From Oidiodendron maius Zn (lineage: Eukaryota; Ascomycota; Leotiomycetes; Myxotrichaceae): a DNA stretch of 64,000 nt. Shown here piece after piece: positions 33,092 through 43,637 of the stretch. The position numbers and the translations under genes are program-made. Numbering within the stretch: the first letter of the stretch is position 1; every line of letters begins with the position of its first letter. The notes beneath the pieces are model-generated. The model saw nothing but the letters and a program-made list of their open reading frames with translations. It was not told the DNA's origin and did no database searches. The stretch lies in contig KN832891.1 in the NCBI GenBank assembly GCA_000827325.1, forward strand, positions 496,001-560,000, given 5' to 3'.

Positions 33092-34803
33092 CTAGCCTTT
33101 CAAGAGTTTATATTCCTCCCAGTGTAGCTGATAATCTGAAATAAGATGCAAGACGTGACTACGTAGTCGCAAATAACGAATCGTAGCGGCATAAGTTTTT
33201 ATCTGCTTCTGCCTTCGTGGGAGCCGATTAACTATAGTTATGAGCGTGCTCTCTAGGTGTTGCCCATTTGGCAAAGCTGACCAACAAGAGACCACGTCAT
33301 CATCCAACTGTACGTCAATCCCCCAATTGCTTGTCCAGATAATCTGAGGCGTTCCAGCGTCATTACTATATCGGAAGACACAAGCATGTCCTTTGCCGCC
33401 ATTCCATATCTCCATAACCTTAAGTCTAGGCATAAAAGCAGCTGTGCGGCCTGCAGCTATCAGCAACTTCTTGATCTTGTTACGACTAATCTCTGGATGT
33501 AGCAAACGTGATGTCAGAGCTAGCGTTTGAAGATTCTTCCAAGGAACTACGTTTGAAGTTTGTAGTTTAGTTGGCCAAAAAGTGATAAAGAAATCTTTAG
33601 CATCGAAAAGAAAAGCAGCGGACAAATTCTTGAGGGAACGGCTAGCCTCTGAGAGGGCTAGGCCTAAAGACCGATTTCTATGCTGGGTAGATCTTTCTGG
33701 GCAGAGAAGTTCGTTGAAATCCTCAAAGATATATAAGTCTTGGAGAGTACTTGGTAAGTTGCCTAAGATTAGGCTTCGGTAATCTGTTAGAATATGTTAG
33801 TTGAAGTACTATTAACCTGTATTTGTCTCCTTATAATAATATCTAGTAAGAAATTCGACTTTTAGCATACCTCTCTCAAAGGATACCTGCTGGCGTAGAT
33901 TAATATTATACCATCCTTCGTGACGGAACCACTGAAGGCATATAAAGGCCTCACGGAGGAGCTTGCTTAGAGAATGAATAGCGATTTTTCGATAGAACTG
34001 TCTACGGATAAGTAGGCCTGTAATAATCTTGACCTTAGGGAACGTCTGAGAGAAGGTAGAGAATTCAGGAAGGTCGAGGTTAGTCGTAAGCGTCCCCATA
34101 ATTCTCTCTTGTGATCCTATGCTCACATTGTTCTGATGACCATCAACCCACCCATGATACAGGTCATTGATACTATCGAGTTTAAGCTGATCATCTCGTA
34201 GCCGATACGCCTCCCAATGTAGCTCCAAGTCTTTTGCTTCTTGGTACGGATAGCCCTGCTCAAGGTGAAAGTCTCTGAAAGTGTGCTTCGAGTCGCTCAG
34301 AGAATAGGCACCAAGTTCTAATGTTAGCCTACTCTGGACGGATCTGGTCCACTTCGAGAGGATAATCAATACATTCCAGAGGGCTCTGCTCATAATATAG
34401 TTATTACTATTAAAGTTAGCAATCAGAGCATCGAACTAGTAAATAAAAAGTGAGATATGATAACTAAACAAGGACGAGGCCATTCTTACTTCCTAGTTGT
34501 TTCATCATCCTCTGGTGATTGGCAGACAGTACAGTCGTACTCATCGAGCTGGACACGAAGAAATAAGTGCTTAAGGTAATCTCGTCTGTGTTCGGTATAC
34601 ATAAATCGTTCAAGGCCGGATATACGCTCTTGGTCGAGAGTAAGTTGCCGAAAGTTCCTCTGTTCGAAGACCGGCTGCCACTCCTGGCAGACACTCGCAT
34701 AACCGGCGCGGGCGTACGGTTCAGAGTTGAAGTAGTAATCCTCCGCGACCAAGTCGAGGATCATCAAACGAATCTCGACAGGCAATGTGCTCCAGTCCGC
34801 CAT
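33092..34803 (-). CDS. F-box-like fungal protein (3 exons, 513 aa)
   Basis: A protein beginning MADWSTLPVEIRLMILDLVA, an F-box-like opening (L-P-x-E-I-R-x-x-I), followed by a long domain common in Penicillium/Aspergillus/Fusarium-type genomes, here with RLTLELGAYSLSDS, LPSTLQDLYIFEDFNE and LTSRLLHP. F-box proteins normally act as substrate adaptors of SCF ubiquitin ligases; this family is expanded and uncharacterised. Exons in minus-strand order are 34803-34490, 34406-33871 and 33783-33092. The introns (83 nt, GTAAGA...TTGCTAACTTTAATAG; 87 nt, GTATGC...CTAACAG) keep the frame exactly, for 1,542 nt in total. ATG 34803 is chosen because the frame upstream of it has no ATG. No damage is seen. 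Confidence 0.85.
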
Positions 34804-35936
34804 CGCGGAGAAACGTTCGGAGTCACAGCGTTTTCGACCGGTTTTTCGGACAGTGTATCTAAATTTCGACACGCTACTATTAGTATTATTAACTTATATT
34901 GATGAATAGAGAAATACCTAAAGGATCAAAATCGAGACAGCCCACAAGCTAGAATGCACTCAAAAGATGCGCCGTGGTAGTATGTTGGTTGTATTTCTAC
35001 AAAATACTAAGCCAAAGAAAGAAGAAAAGAAAAAGAAGGAAAGGAAGTCGACTCGGGATCGAACAAGGCAAAGACATTAGATATACTAATACCTATTTGA
35101 CTAATATAGTGGTAATTTTTGGACGAAAGTGGGTCATGTGATGATAGTGTTACATAAGGAGCTTTTAGAAATTTCCGGGATTAGTAGATGTATGGCACAG
35201 GTAGATCCATCATACATAATAGTTTTTGCAATGAATTAATTCCGTTTTGGCTAGCTACAAGAGTATACGATTCTTCTTTTTGTATGTGTTGTTTCGACTA
35301 CGGAACACACCGATAAAAATAAAAGGCCCAGCCAAATCGACTCCATTGCCTGGATCTCGAAGCGATCAAAAACACTACCCATATATTAAAAGATCTTGAG
35401 CGGAGGTCAGAGTGACATAGGACTCAAGAAGGATAGCTGGCGATGCGTTGGTATATCACTAGCTAGTAGGGCGTGCAGGTCGTAGCCAGGTATCAGGGTA
35501 AAAGCTCAGTTCAATTAATGAGAGTATAGGCAACGGCACAACTGGTCTAATACATGAGGGTCTCTATCAGTCCTTATATGTCCTTGCTGATCATATAGAG
35601 TCGTAATTGACCTGTAGTGATTCATCATTGATCCGTATGATTTGTCATTGGCCACATTTGACTGACGAGGATATACTCATGTTGAATACATGCCTGAGGC
35701 CTTAGTCCAGTCAATAAAGTTTATATATATTATTTTTTTAAACTCTTTTGGGGCATTGAAACTTTAATTCCTCTAATTATGAGAAAGTGCAAGTACGACC
35801 ATGAGTAAGGAACAACTTCATCTCGGCCCATCTGAAGTCGAGCTTTGCCTACAAGGACGAAGAAGACGACGAGAACGGAGACGAGAACGACGAGACGAAA
35901 GCGAAAACACGGATTAAGACGACAAAAACGAGGAAG
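34804..35936. other. Intergenic, nothing firm
   Basis: No gene supported. A purine-rich run lies near 35010-35045. A sequence resembling tRNA A and B boxes on the minus strand near 35050-35110 does not fold as a tRNA. Confidence 0.4.
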
Positions 35937-36362
35937 ATGCCGCGCCGAAGCGGCCGATTGCAAATCGCTGCGGCCCAGCAGCTCGCCGCAGCCGCTCCGA
36001 CGCCGCGTGCCCGCCGTGCTGCGGCCCGCTTCTTGCGACACCTGCAGCTGCAACAGCGGCTGCAGGTGTTGCAGCCAGAACAGCATCGGCGCAGGGTTTC
36101 CCCTGCTAGGGCTCAGGACGAAGAGGAGGAAGAAGAAGACGAAGAGGAAGAAGAGGAAGAGGAAGAGGAAGAGGAAGAGGAAGAGGAAGAAGAGGATGAA
36201 GAAGAGGATGAAGAAGAGGAAAAAGAGGACGAAGAGGAGGAGACTGATGATGATGATCTGCCTTGGGGGTGGGGGCATGATGAGGAGGAGGACGAAGAAG
36301 AGGATGGTGGGGCCGGCGAGCCTTTTTATATCCCACATGATGCGGAATATCTTTATCAATGA
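35937..36362 (+). CDS. Low-complexity protein with basic N-terminus and acidic C-terminus, 141 aa
   Basis: The ATG-started frame opens MPRRSGRLQIAAAQQLAAAA, an Ala/Gln/Arg-rich half, then turns into a run of about 45 Glu/Asp residues and ends GEPFYIPHDAEYLYQ. Highly charged two-sided proteins of this kind are often nuclear or chromatin-associated, but I do not recognise a family. In favour of a real transcript on this strand, a good intron follows the stop (GTAAGT at 36374, branch CGCTAAC, acceptor ATATGCAG at 36440), and a second GTAAGT donor occurs at 36486. Against it, the acidic part is a GAA/GAG microsatellite that is open in several frames on both strands. Confidence 0.4.
   Translation: MPRRSGRLQIAAAQQLAAAAPTPRARRAAARFLRHLQLQQRLQVLQPEQHRRRVSPARAQDEEEEEEDEEEEEEEEEEEEEEEEEEDEEEDEEEEKEDEEEETDDDDLPWGWGHDEEEDEEEDGGAGEPFYIPHDAEYLYQ
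36118..36242. repeat. GAA/GAG-rich microsatellite
   Basis: About 125 bp made almost entirely of GAA, GAG and GAC/GAT triplets. It encodes the acidic run of the overlapping ORF and creates long spurious open frames on both strands. Confidence 0.85.
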
Positions 36363-36786
36363 ATTGATTTTGTAAGTTGTCCTTCCTGTCTAGCTGACGT
36401 TTGTATCCGTGCCTGAATCTCGCTAACCTTTTATATGCAGTCGAATTTGCCATTGGCGAGAGGCCAACTATTCTTAATCCCTAATGGTAAGTTTTGTGCC
36501 TTACATCTTGTTTCTCAAGCAGTTAACAGAGGTCTAGGAGCGGCCTGACTTGAACATACTCATCAAATATTCTTATCCCGTCCTACGACACCGGCCTCCC
36601 CGTGGCGGACGGGGGATACCTTCTGGAAGCGTGATAGCCAGAAGGGCTAACAGGTGTCAACCATCATCAAGACTCATCTAGCCTCATCAAGTCAGTGGCT
36701 TGGAAACACACCGTCGATTTTAGATGGGCCCAGCTAAATCGCAATGGCACTTAGCTAAATCGCAACGACCTTTCCTCTTCAGGACG
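36363..36786. other. Intergenic, with possible 3'-UTR introns
   Basis: Contains a well-formed intron-like segment (36374-36440) and a second donor at 36486, downstream of the acidic ORF. No other gene is seen. Confidence 0.35.
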
Positions 36787-36862
36787 TACCGTATTATCTG
36801 GTTTATAAGTCCCCCCTATGTGGCCCGTGCGAGACAAATGACCCTCTCTAGAGGGGGACTTA
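36787..36862. repeat. Truncated copy of the TA-flanked MITE family
   Basis: It begins TACCGTATTATCTGG and carries the core CCCCCCTATGTGGCCCGTGC and GAGACAAATG that is shared, almost unchanged, with the element at 52327-52547. The other terminal repeat is missing. The fragment ends in ...GGGGACTTATA, and the TTA at 36860-36862 is the stop codon (TAA on the minus strand) of the adjacent F-box-like gene. Confidence 0.7.
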
Positions 36863-37567
36863 TAACAAGCTGAACTCTCGACGCTGTACAACCCACTTCG
36901 GTAGCAACTCTTCCGCCCCTATATTAGACTTTGTGTCTCGCTCCCAGGTCACGGTTAGCCCTCCCCACATGCCCTCTCTCAATATGTCAGCTAGCGGATG
37001 CAAAAGCTCGACCTCCCTCTCCCTCCAGTAGTCCGTCCACGGCCATGTCACGGCCAGCTTCACCTCCAGCCAACACAGCGCCTCCAAATGCTTAATATCC
37101 ACCCACACCTTGGGCCACTCCTCCTCTAGCCGATCAGTGCGCAGCCAGCTCGTCCAGCGTGTACGGGGTTTCTCTGGCGGCTTGTCCAGCCTCCAGTAGA
37201 AGTCCAGCCGGCGTACAAACGGCGCGCCAACGCCTCGCGCTAGAAGTCGTATCGATCTGGAGTCGCTCACGTCGAAGGTGTTAATGCTATACAGAAGCTG
37301 TAGGGCTTCGGCGTGCGCGCGCACACAGGTCTGCAAAAGGCTCAGAAGGCGTTGAGCTTGGATAACGTTAACGTCAGGGCCACCACTACCTGGCGTTGCC
37401 AGGACAAGATGGAAATCATTCCGCGGGCCGACAACAGCCAGAGGAATAGGCGGCGAGGTAAGAGCAAGGGTAAAGATTTTGATACGTAGCTCCGCTGGCA
37501 GGGAGAAGAGGCGGGATTGGGATTGCGGATGCGGCGCCCGCCGTTTGGGACGAAGAAATATAGGCAT
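36860..37567 (-). CDS. F-box-like/DUF7730-type protein, 235 aa
   Basis: A single-exon ATG-started gene. After a basic N-terminus comes FSLPAELRIKIFTLAL, an F-box-like motif (L-P-x-E-L-R-x-x-I), then LLSLLQTCVRAHAEALQLLY followed by INTFDVSD, the pattern of the DUF7730-type domain common in fungi (a helix 'QTCR.IY.EALxLLY' then a strand 'NTF.F'). Function is unknown. The stop codon and last few bases lie inside a truncated MITE copy, so the natural C-terminus may have been cut and replaced; the length is on the short side for such proteins. Confidence 0.75.
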   Translation of the reverse strand: MPIFLRPKRRAPHPQSQSRLFSLPAELRIKIFTLALTSPPIPLAVVGPRNDFHLVLATPGSGGPDVNVIQAQRLLSLLQTCVRAHAEALQLLYSINTFDVSDSRSIRLLARGVGAPFVRRLDFYWRLDKPPEKPRTRWTSWLRTDRLEEEWPKVWVDIKHLEALCWLEVKLAVTWPWTDYWREREVELLHPLADILREGMWGGLTVTWERDTKSNIGAEELLPKWVVQRREFSLL

Positions 37568-37916
37568 GTTGGGAGGCAGCAGATAGGTTGATTTGTGTAT
37601 TATTAAGCGACTAGAGGCGAGTTGCTTGCCTTGCTCGCGCTCAAGACTGCTATTGTCGACTGGTTAGAGCATAGAGCTGAGGGTGTGATTTTTGATTCAT
37701 TGAATTGATTGAAGAAGTATTGACTTTTGAGGGTGTGGAAAATTTGAATTTGCAACAGTTAATAGTTTAGTAGTTGTTGGTTCGCTTATTAAGCCATGTA
37801 AAGGGGCCTCCTTCAGTTTCTAATACCCTATGGTTGTGCTATATATAAGAGAGGCGCAGTAGCTAAAGCCTTAGTCTAGCCACCCCCAAGAATACCCGAG
37901 GTATTCCGAATAAACG
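37568..37916. other. Intergenic, left flank of the Gypsy dimer
   Basis: No gene seen. The last part (CTATATATAAGAG then AATACCCGAGGTATTCC) looks promoter/LTR-like and may belong to an older element into which the Gypsy dimer was inserted. AAACG at 37912-37916 is the left target duplication. Confidence 0.4.
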
Positions 37917-38145
37917 TGTAACGAACCTGGCCAGATTAGCCAGCGGTTTACTAGCGCAGCAGTAATCACGCTTCTACAGGTCACCTGACAAGCCCCTCCT
38001 ATATATAAGGAGCTCTACTCTTGTCCTCTCCTTTACTCCTTAACTTATTCTTTTAGTTATCTCGGTTAATAGTTAAATATACTTTATATCTAGCACTATA
38101 CCTTATCCTAAGGATCTAGATCCCTATTCTTCCTGAACTATTATA
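37917..38145 (+). repeat. Gypsy LTR 1 (left)
   Basis: 229 bp, begins TGTAACGAACCTGG. Left outer repeat of the dimer, preceded by target duplication AAACG. Confidence 0.9.
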
Positions 38146-41100
38146 TAAGAATAAGTTCAATAAACCTTCTAGAGATAGAGCTTAAATATATCCTTCTCTT
38201 TTATATTAAACCTACTATATTAAATAGATCTATAAAGCTATAATATAATATTCTATAAGCCTACTCTAACTGGAAGTCAAGTAGAAGAGATATTAGGTTA
38301 GAGCCTTCTATCTATTACTACCCCCTCTAGCTTCTCTTAATTAAGTTAAGCTAGCCCTTCTTAAAAAGAGCCTAAAACACCAAGCCTTTATTATTAACCC
38401 CTATATCAGTAATAATGTTAACTATATAATATAAGTCTATAGGCAAAATAGCGGCTATTTAAAAGATAGAAGAATCCTCTACTTACTAGGAAACACCTCC
38501 TATATAGTCTAGAGACTCTATCCTTAAGTCCTAGCCAATTAATTTAGACTCTACTCAAAATCTAGAACTAAAGGTATATCTGAATTAGAGCTTATTAAAC
38601 CTTATTAGATCCTTAGTCCAGCTAATAGACAAGCAGTTTTAGAGTCTCCTAGTATAGTTTCTAGCTAAGGACCTAAGGACTAGTATACTAGATACTCAAG
38701 AACCCCTTTACTATCTACTAGAAGACCTAGATAACTCTCCTTCTAATAGCTCCTATAGATCTTATTAGGATTGTAGCTCCAGATACTACTAGTATAATCA
38801 GAGCTACCTATAATCTATAAAGTATTCCCTTAAGTATATAGATCTTACCAAGCTTAATAATAGTGTTTTATCTATCTATATTATATAGAGATCCCTTCTA
38901 TAAGGAAAACTGTATACTAATACAGACTAGTAGCTTATAGAATAAGACTAGATTAATTATATCTTTAGCTATATTAAAGGCAAGGCCTAAAGCTTTCTAG
39001 AACTAAGGATTGATAAGGATAGTCTAGATCCCTAGCTAATTATAGATAAGATACTAGAGTATTTAAATATAGTCTTCTAGAACTACTTTAAGACTAAGTA
39101 GTTAGAGAACTCTTTTTATACTCTAAAGTATTTTCTAGAATAGAACTTTAATAAATTCTATACTAAGTTTATATATCTAGCTTTAGTAGGAAGAGTCCTC
39201 TCTATTATATAGCGAAGTTACTTATAGTATAAGCTAAATAAAGAGTTTAAGAACTAGCTTCTAGCTATATACTACTAATACTCTATATATCAGGAACTAG
39301 TATATAAGTACTAGAGACTAAGCATTAACCTTAAGAAGCTCTACTATCAATTCCTATCTATAAGTTAGGTCTAGTATTACTAGCCTGATCCTTCAGCTAT
39401 ATAACCTATAAAACCTAGCAGTTCTACTATATAGCTACCTTTAGGTATACTACTAGTATCTAGATGTTTATATAGACTATCCTAAGCCCTATCTATAGCT
39501 AAGAAAAGGGATTCATTAACTCTAGGTCCTAGAGTATCCTCTATACTAGTAACTGATCTATTAAAAGTATCTTGCTTTAACTATAGTAAAGTAGAGTATT
39601 TTGCTAGCTTTTACTCTAACCCTTATATTATACCAAGGATTAATAAGATTAAACAAGATATTAAGGTTTCTAGTAATAAAGTAAATAATAAGACTAACTC
39701 TAAATCCAAGTCAGAAAACTAGAAGCCCTAAACTAAGGCTCTCTTTTTAGAGTCTATATATTTAACCTCTAGTAGATTGATTTAAGTTTACTAATAGTAA
39801 GCAATTCCTTTACCCTTATATATATACTCTATAAGGATAGAGTTATAATCTAAGCTAAAGCCCTTAATAATACTAGAGCTAGTAGCTATATTTTCCTTAA
39901 TTTAAGATTTATATTAGACCTCTATTATACTTTTAATTTAAAGTCTAGATAACTTCTCTAGACTATCTACTCTAAGGGATTTAATAGCAAGAAAAAGTCT
40001 CTAATATCTTAATATCTCTTGTTTAATATAGAGATTAATAGCTACAGGATCTATAACCTTCTAATACTAATTATAGAGCTAGGCTCTTATAATATTATTA
40101 TTAGAAGGAATTTCTTTAATTATTTCTATATTTTAATTAATGTTTATAACTGATAGCTATAGTAGCCTTAGGAATTTCCCTCTAATAAGACTTATTTATA
40201 AACTATTACTATATATCTAAGAAGTAAGATTAGGCCTTAAAAGATCTAGCTATAATATCAGTAAGATATATTCAGAAGGGACTACCTGATTGCCTATAAT
40301 AAGAGGAGATATAAGGATAGTATCTAGATTAAAGCCTTAATAAGGGATCTGGCTAAAGGGCTGCCCTTTGATTACCTAACAGCTAGCTAGCTACCTAACT
40401 AATAATTTAATCTAGCTATCTAGGAAAATCCAACAAGCCCTCTAGTACTTTAAGATAGAACTACCCCTCTAGAAGTAAAGGCTTATAGCTCTATATAAGA
40501 GTACTAGAACTATAAGAACTTAGAACAGATAGAATAGGAGTTGAAAGGTCTTAATAATCCCTATCTAGTTATATTAAGCCCCTTTAAGAAGCGATTGCTA
40601 ATCCAGGAAGTAGAGCTATAAGCTAAGCCTCCTCTAATAATCAATATTAAGATAATTTCAGGTAATAGATTTATACTTAATATAAAACAGCTTAATATAG
40701 AAGTATTCTTGATTACTTTAGATAGCTTAGACTATATAATCAAGGATAAAGGATAGGAGTCCTAGCCCCTATTAGACTAATTAATTAAGGTACTAAAGTA
40801 GAAAGTATCTAGCTTCCTATACTACTATTTAGACTTCTTCTTAAAAGAGTAATCTAATATCCTACTACTATCTTATAGTATTAACTATTAGATTAAGCTA
40901 ACTGATAATAGTAAAGATCTAGAGTTTAGCTATCTAAGCAAGTACTTTATAGAGGAGCTTACTGCTATATATTACTACTTAATAGATAGCTTAGCTAAAG
41001 GATTCATTATAGTAAGCTAAGTACCCTTTATATCTTCTATCCTCTTTATATAAAAGAGTAATAACTCCCTATATTTCTATATAGACTACTATAAGCTTAA

Positions 41101-43408
41101 TATACTAACTAAAAAGAACTAATATCCCTTACCTCTAATTAATAAGACTCTAGTATAACTAGCTAGAGCTAAGGTATTTACTAAGCTAGATATCTAGTAG
41201 GCTTTCTACTGGATCTATATCTCTTTTAAGTCTAAAGAGCTGACTATATTCCAGATATATTATAGACTATTTTAATATAAGGTCTTTCTCTTTAGACTAA
41301 TTAATAGACTAGCTACCTTTTAGAGCTATATTAATAATATATTAAGAGACCTCCTTAATATAATCTATATAGCTTATCTAGACAATATCCTAATCTACTT
41401 TAAAGATAAGCTTAAATATAAAGTATATATTAAATAGATAGTTAACTGCCTCTAGACTATAGGCCTATAAGCTAATATCAAGAAATATAAGTTTAGTATT
41501 AAATAGATAAAATATCTTAGCTTTATTATTTTGATTAATAGTATCTAGATTAACCCTAATAAGATCTAGATAATTAAGGACTAGATATACTTTTATACTA
41601 TTAATAGTATCTAATCTTTCTTTAGGTTTTATAACTTTTACTATAGATTTATTTATAACTATAGCTAGATTACTACTCTTTTAACTTATCTGATTTATAA
41701 GAATTATAAATTTAATTTTAACTAGTTCTATATCTAGGTATTTAAGACCCTTAAATATATACTAATAAGTATACCTTTTCTAGTCTACTATAATATAGAT
41801 AGCTAGTACCTCCTTAAGATAGATATATCTAATATAGTGGTTATAGTAGTATTCTTCTAGAAAGGACTTAATAGAGAATAGTATCTAATTAGATACTTCT
41901 TAAAGACTATAGCTCTAGTTAAGATAAACTACCTGATCTATAATAAGGAGATACTAGCTATTGTCTAAGTATTAGAATACTAGTATATAGAGCTAAAGGG
42001 AATCAAGGACTAGGTCTAGGTTATTATAGACTATAAGACCCTTAAATACTTTATATTTACTAAGCTACTCTTAGCTTACTAGGCTAGATAGATAGAGATC
42101 CTCTTATAATATCACTTCAAAATCTTATATAAGCTAGACAAATTGAATAAAGCAGACCCTTTAATATAACTTAATAAGAAAGCTTTAAACTAGATAAAGT
42201 ATAATAACCAAGAGTAAGTCTTATTACCTCTAGACTAATTAGATCTATAGATTATATAAAAGCTAGAAATAAACTAGATAGCCCTTTCTCTCTTACTAAT
42301 TATAGAATAACTAGACTTAATTAATAAGATCCTCTAAGCAAACTAGACTATACCTGAACTAGAGTCTATATATAAGCTAGCTATAGACTAGAAAGGAGGA
42401 TATACCTTTAAGAGTAGACTACTTAAGAGATATAATAAGCTAGTAGTAGCTGAATTAGTTTATATAGATCTGATTATAGCTATATACTATAGCTTAGCTA
42501 TAGCCTATCTAGGCTAGGGTAAGATAAAGGCTCTAATTAGAGCAAGATATTACTAGATAGGGATAGATAATAATATAGACTACTTTATCAATAATTGCTA
42601 TATCTGCTATAGGTTAAAGGTCTCTTGAGATAAGACTCTAGAGCTATTATATCTCTTATTAATACCTAACTAGCTATAGTAATATATCTTAGTTAATTTC
42701 AAGGATATACCTTCTAATTAGGATAGTATAAATATAGTTTATATCTTTATAGATAGACTAGATAAGAGACTAGTTTCAATACTCTATAATAAGTCAATAG
42801 ATACTTAAGTAATAGCTTAACTTTATCTAAAGTATATATATAAGTATTATAGACTAGTAATAACTATAGTCTTAGATTATAGTCTATAATTTATATTAGT
42901 ATTCTAGAAAGAGTTTTGCTAATTACTAGATACTAAGTTAAAGCTCTCTATAGCTTACTACCTCTAGACTAATAGATAGACTAAGAATATAAACTAGTGA
43001 ATTGATTAATAGCTAAGACTCTTTATTAATACTTTCTAGAATAACTAGTCTAGCTTAATCGATATAGTTAACTATATAGCTATAGCCCTTCTATATAATT
43101 TAATAGGATTATTATCCTTCTAGATTAAGCTAGACTACTAGCTATAAATGAATATTGATTAGGACTATCTATAGGATAATATTATAGTCTTGGAGTATAT
43201 CTATAAGGCTAGGCAGGATATTTAGAAGCAGATCAAGAGGATCTATAAGGCCTAGAAGTAGTATAGAGATAGTATAGCTAAGGCTTAGGAGAAGCAATAG
43301 ATCTAGACTAACAAGTACTATTAATCTATAGACTTTTAGATAGGAGATAAAATATAGATATTAATAAGGAACTAGATAAGCAAACACTCTAGTTAGAAGC
43401 TAGGGTAT

Positions 43409-43637
43409 TATAACAAACCTGGCTAGATTAGCTAGTAATTTACTAGTATAGTAGTAATCATGCTTCTATAGGTTACCTAATAAGCCCCTTCTGTATATAA
43501 GGAGCTCTACTTTTATCCTTTCCTTTACTCTTTAACTTATTCTTTTAGTTATCTTAGTTGATAGTTAAATATATCTTGTATCTAGCACTATACTTTATTC
43601 TAAGGATCTAGATCTCTATTCTTCCTAAGCTATTATA
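43409..43637 (+). repeat. Gypsy LTR 2 (shared middle)
   Basis: 229 bp, aligns end to end with the outer LTRs and is the most A/T-shifted of the three. It ends unit 1 and begins unit 2. Confidence 0.88.

Noticed and set aside
35050-35110. tRNA-like A and B box sequences on the minus strand (TAGTCAAATAGG and GTTCGATCCC)
   Set aside because: The T-arm and acceptor stems do not pair, so no cloverleaf forms; a SINE or chance match is more likely.
35730-36375. Long minus-strand Leu/Phe-rich and plus-strand Lys/Arg-rich frames
   Set aside because: They are alternative readings of the GAA/GAG microsatellite.
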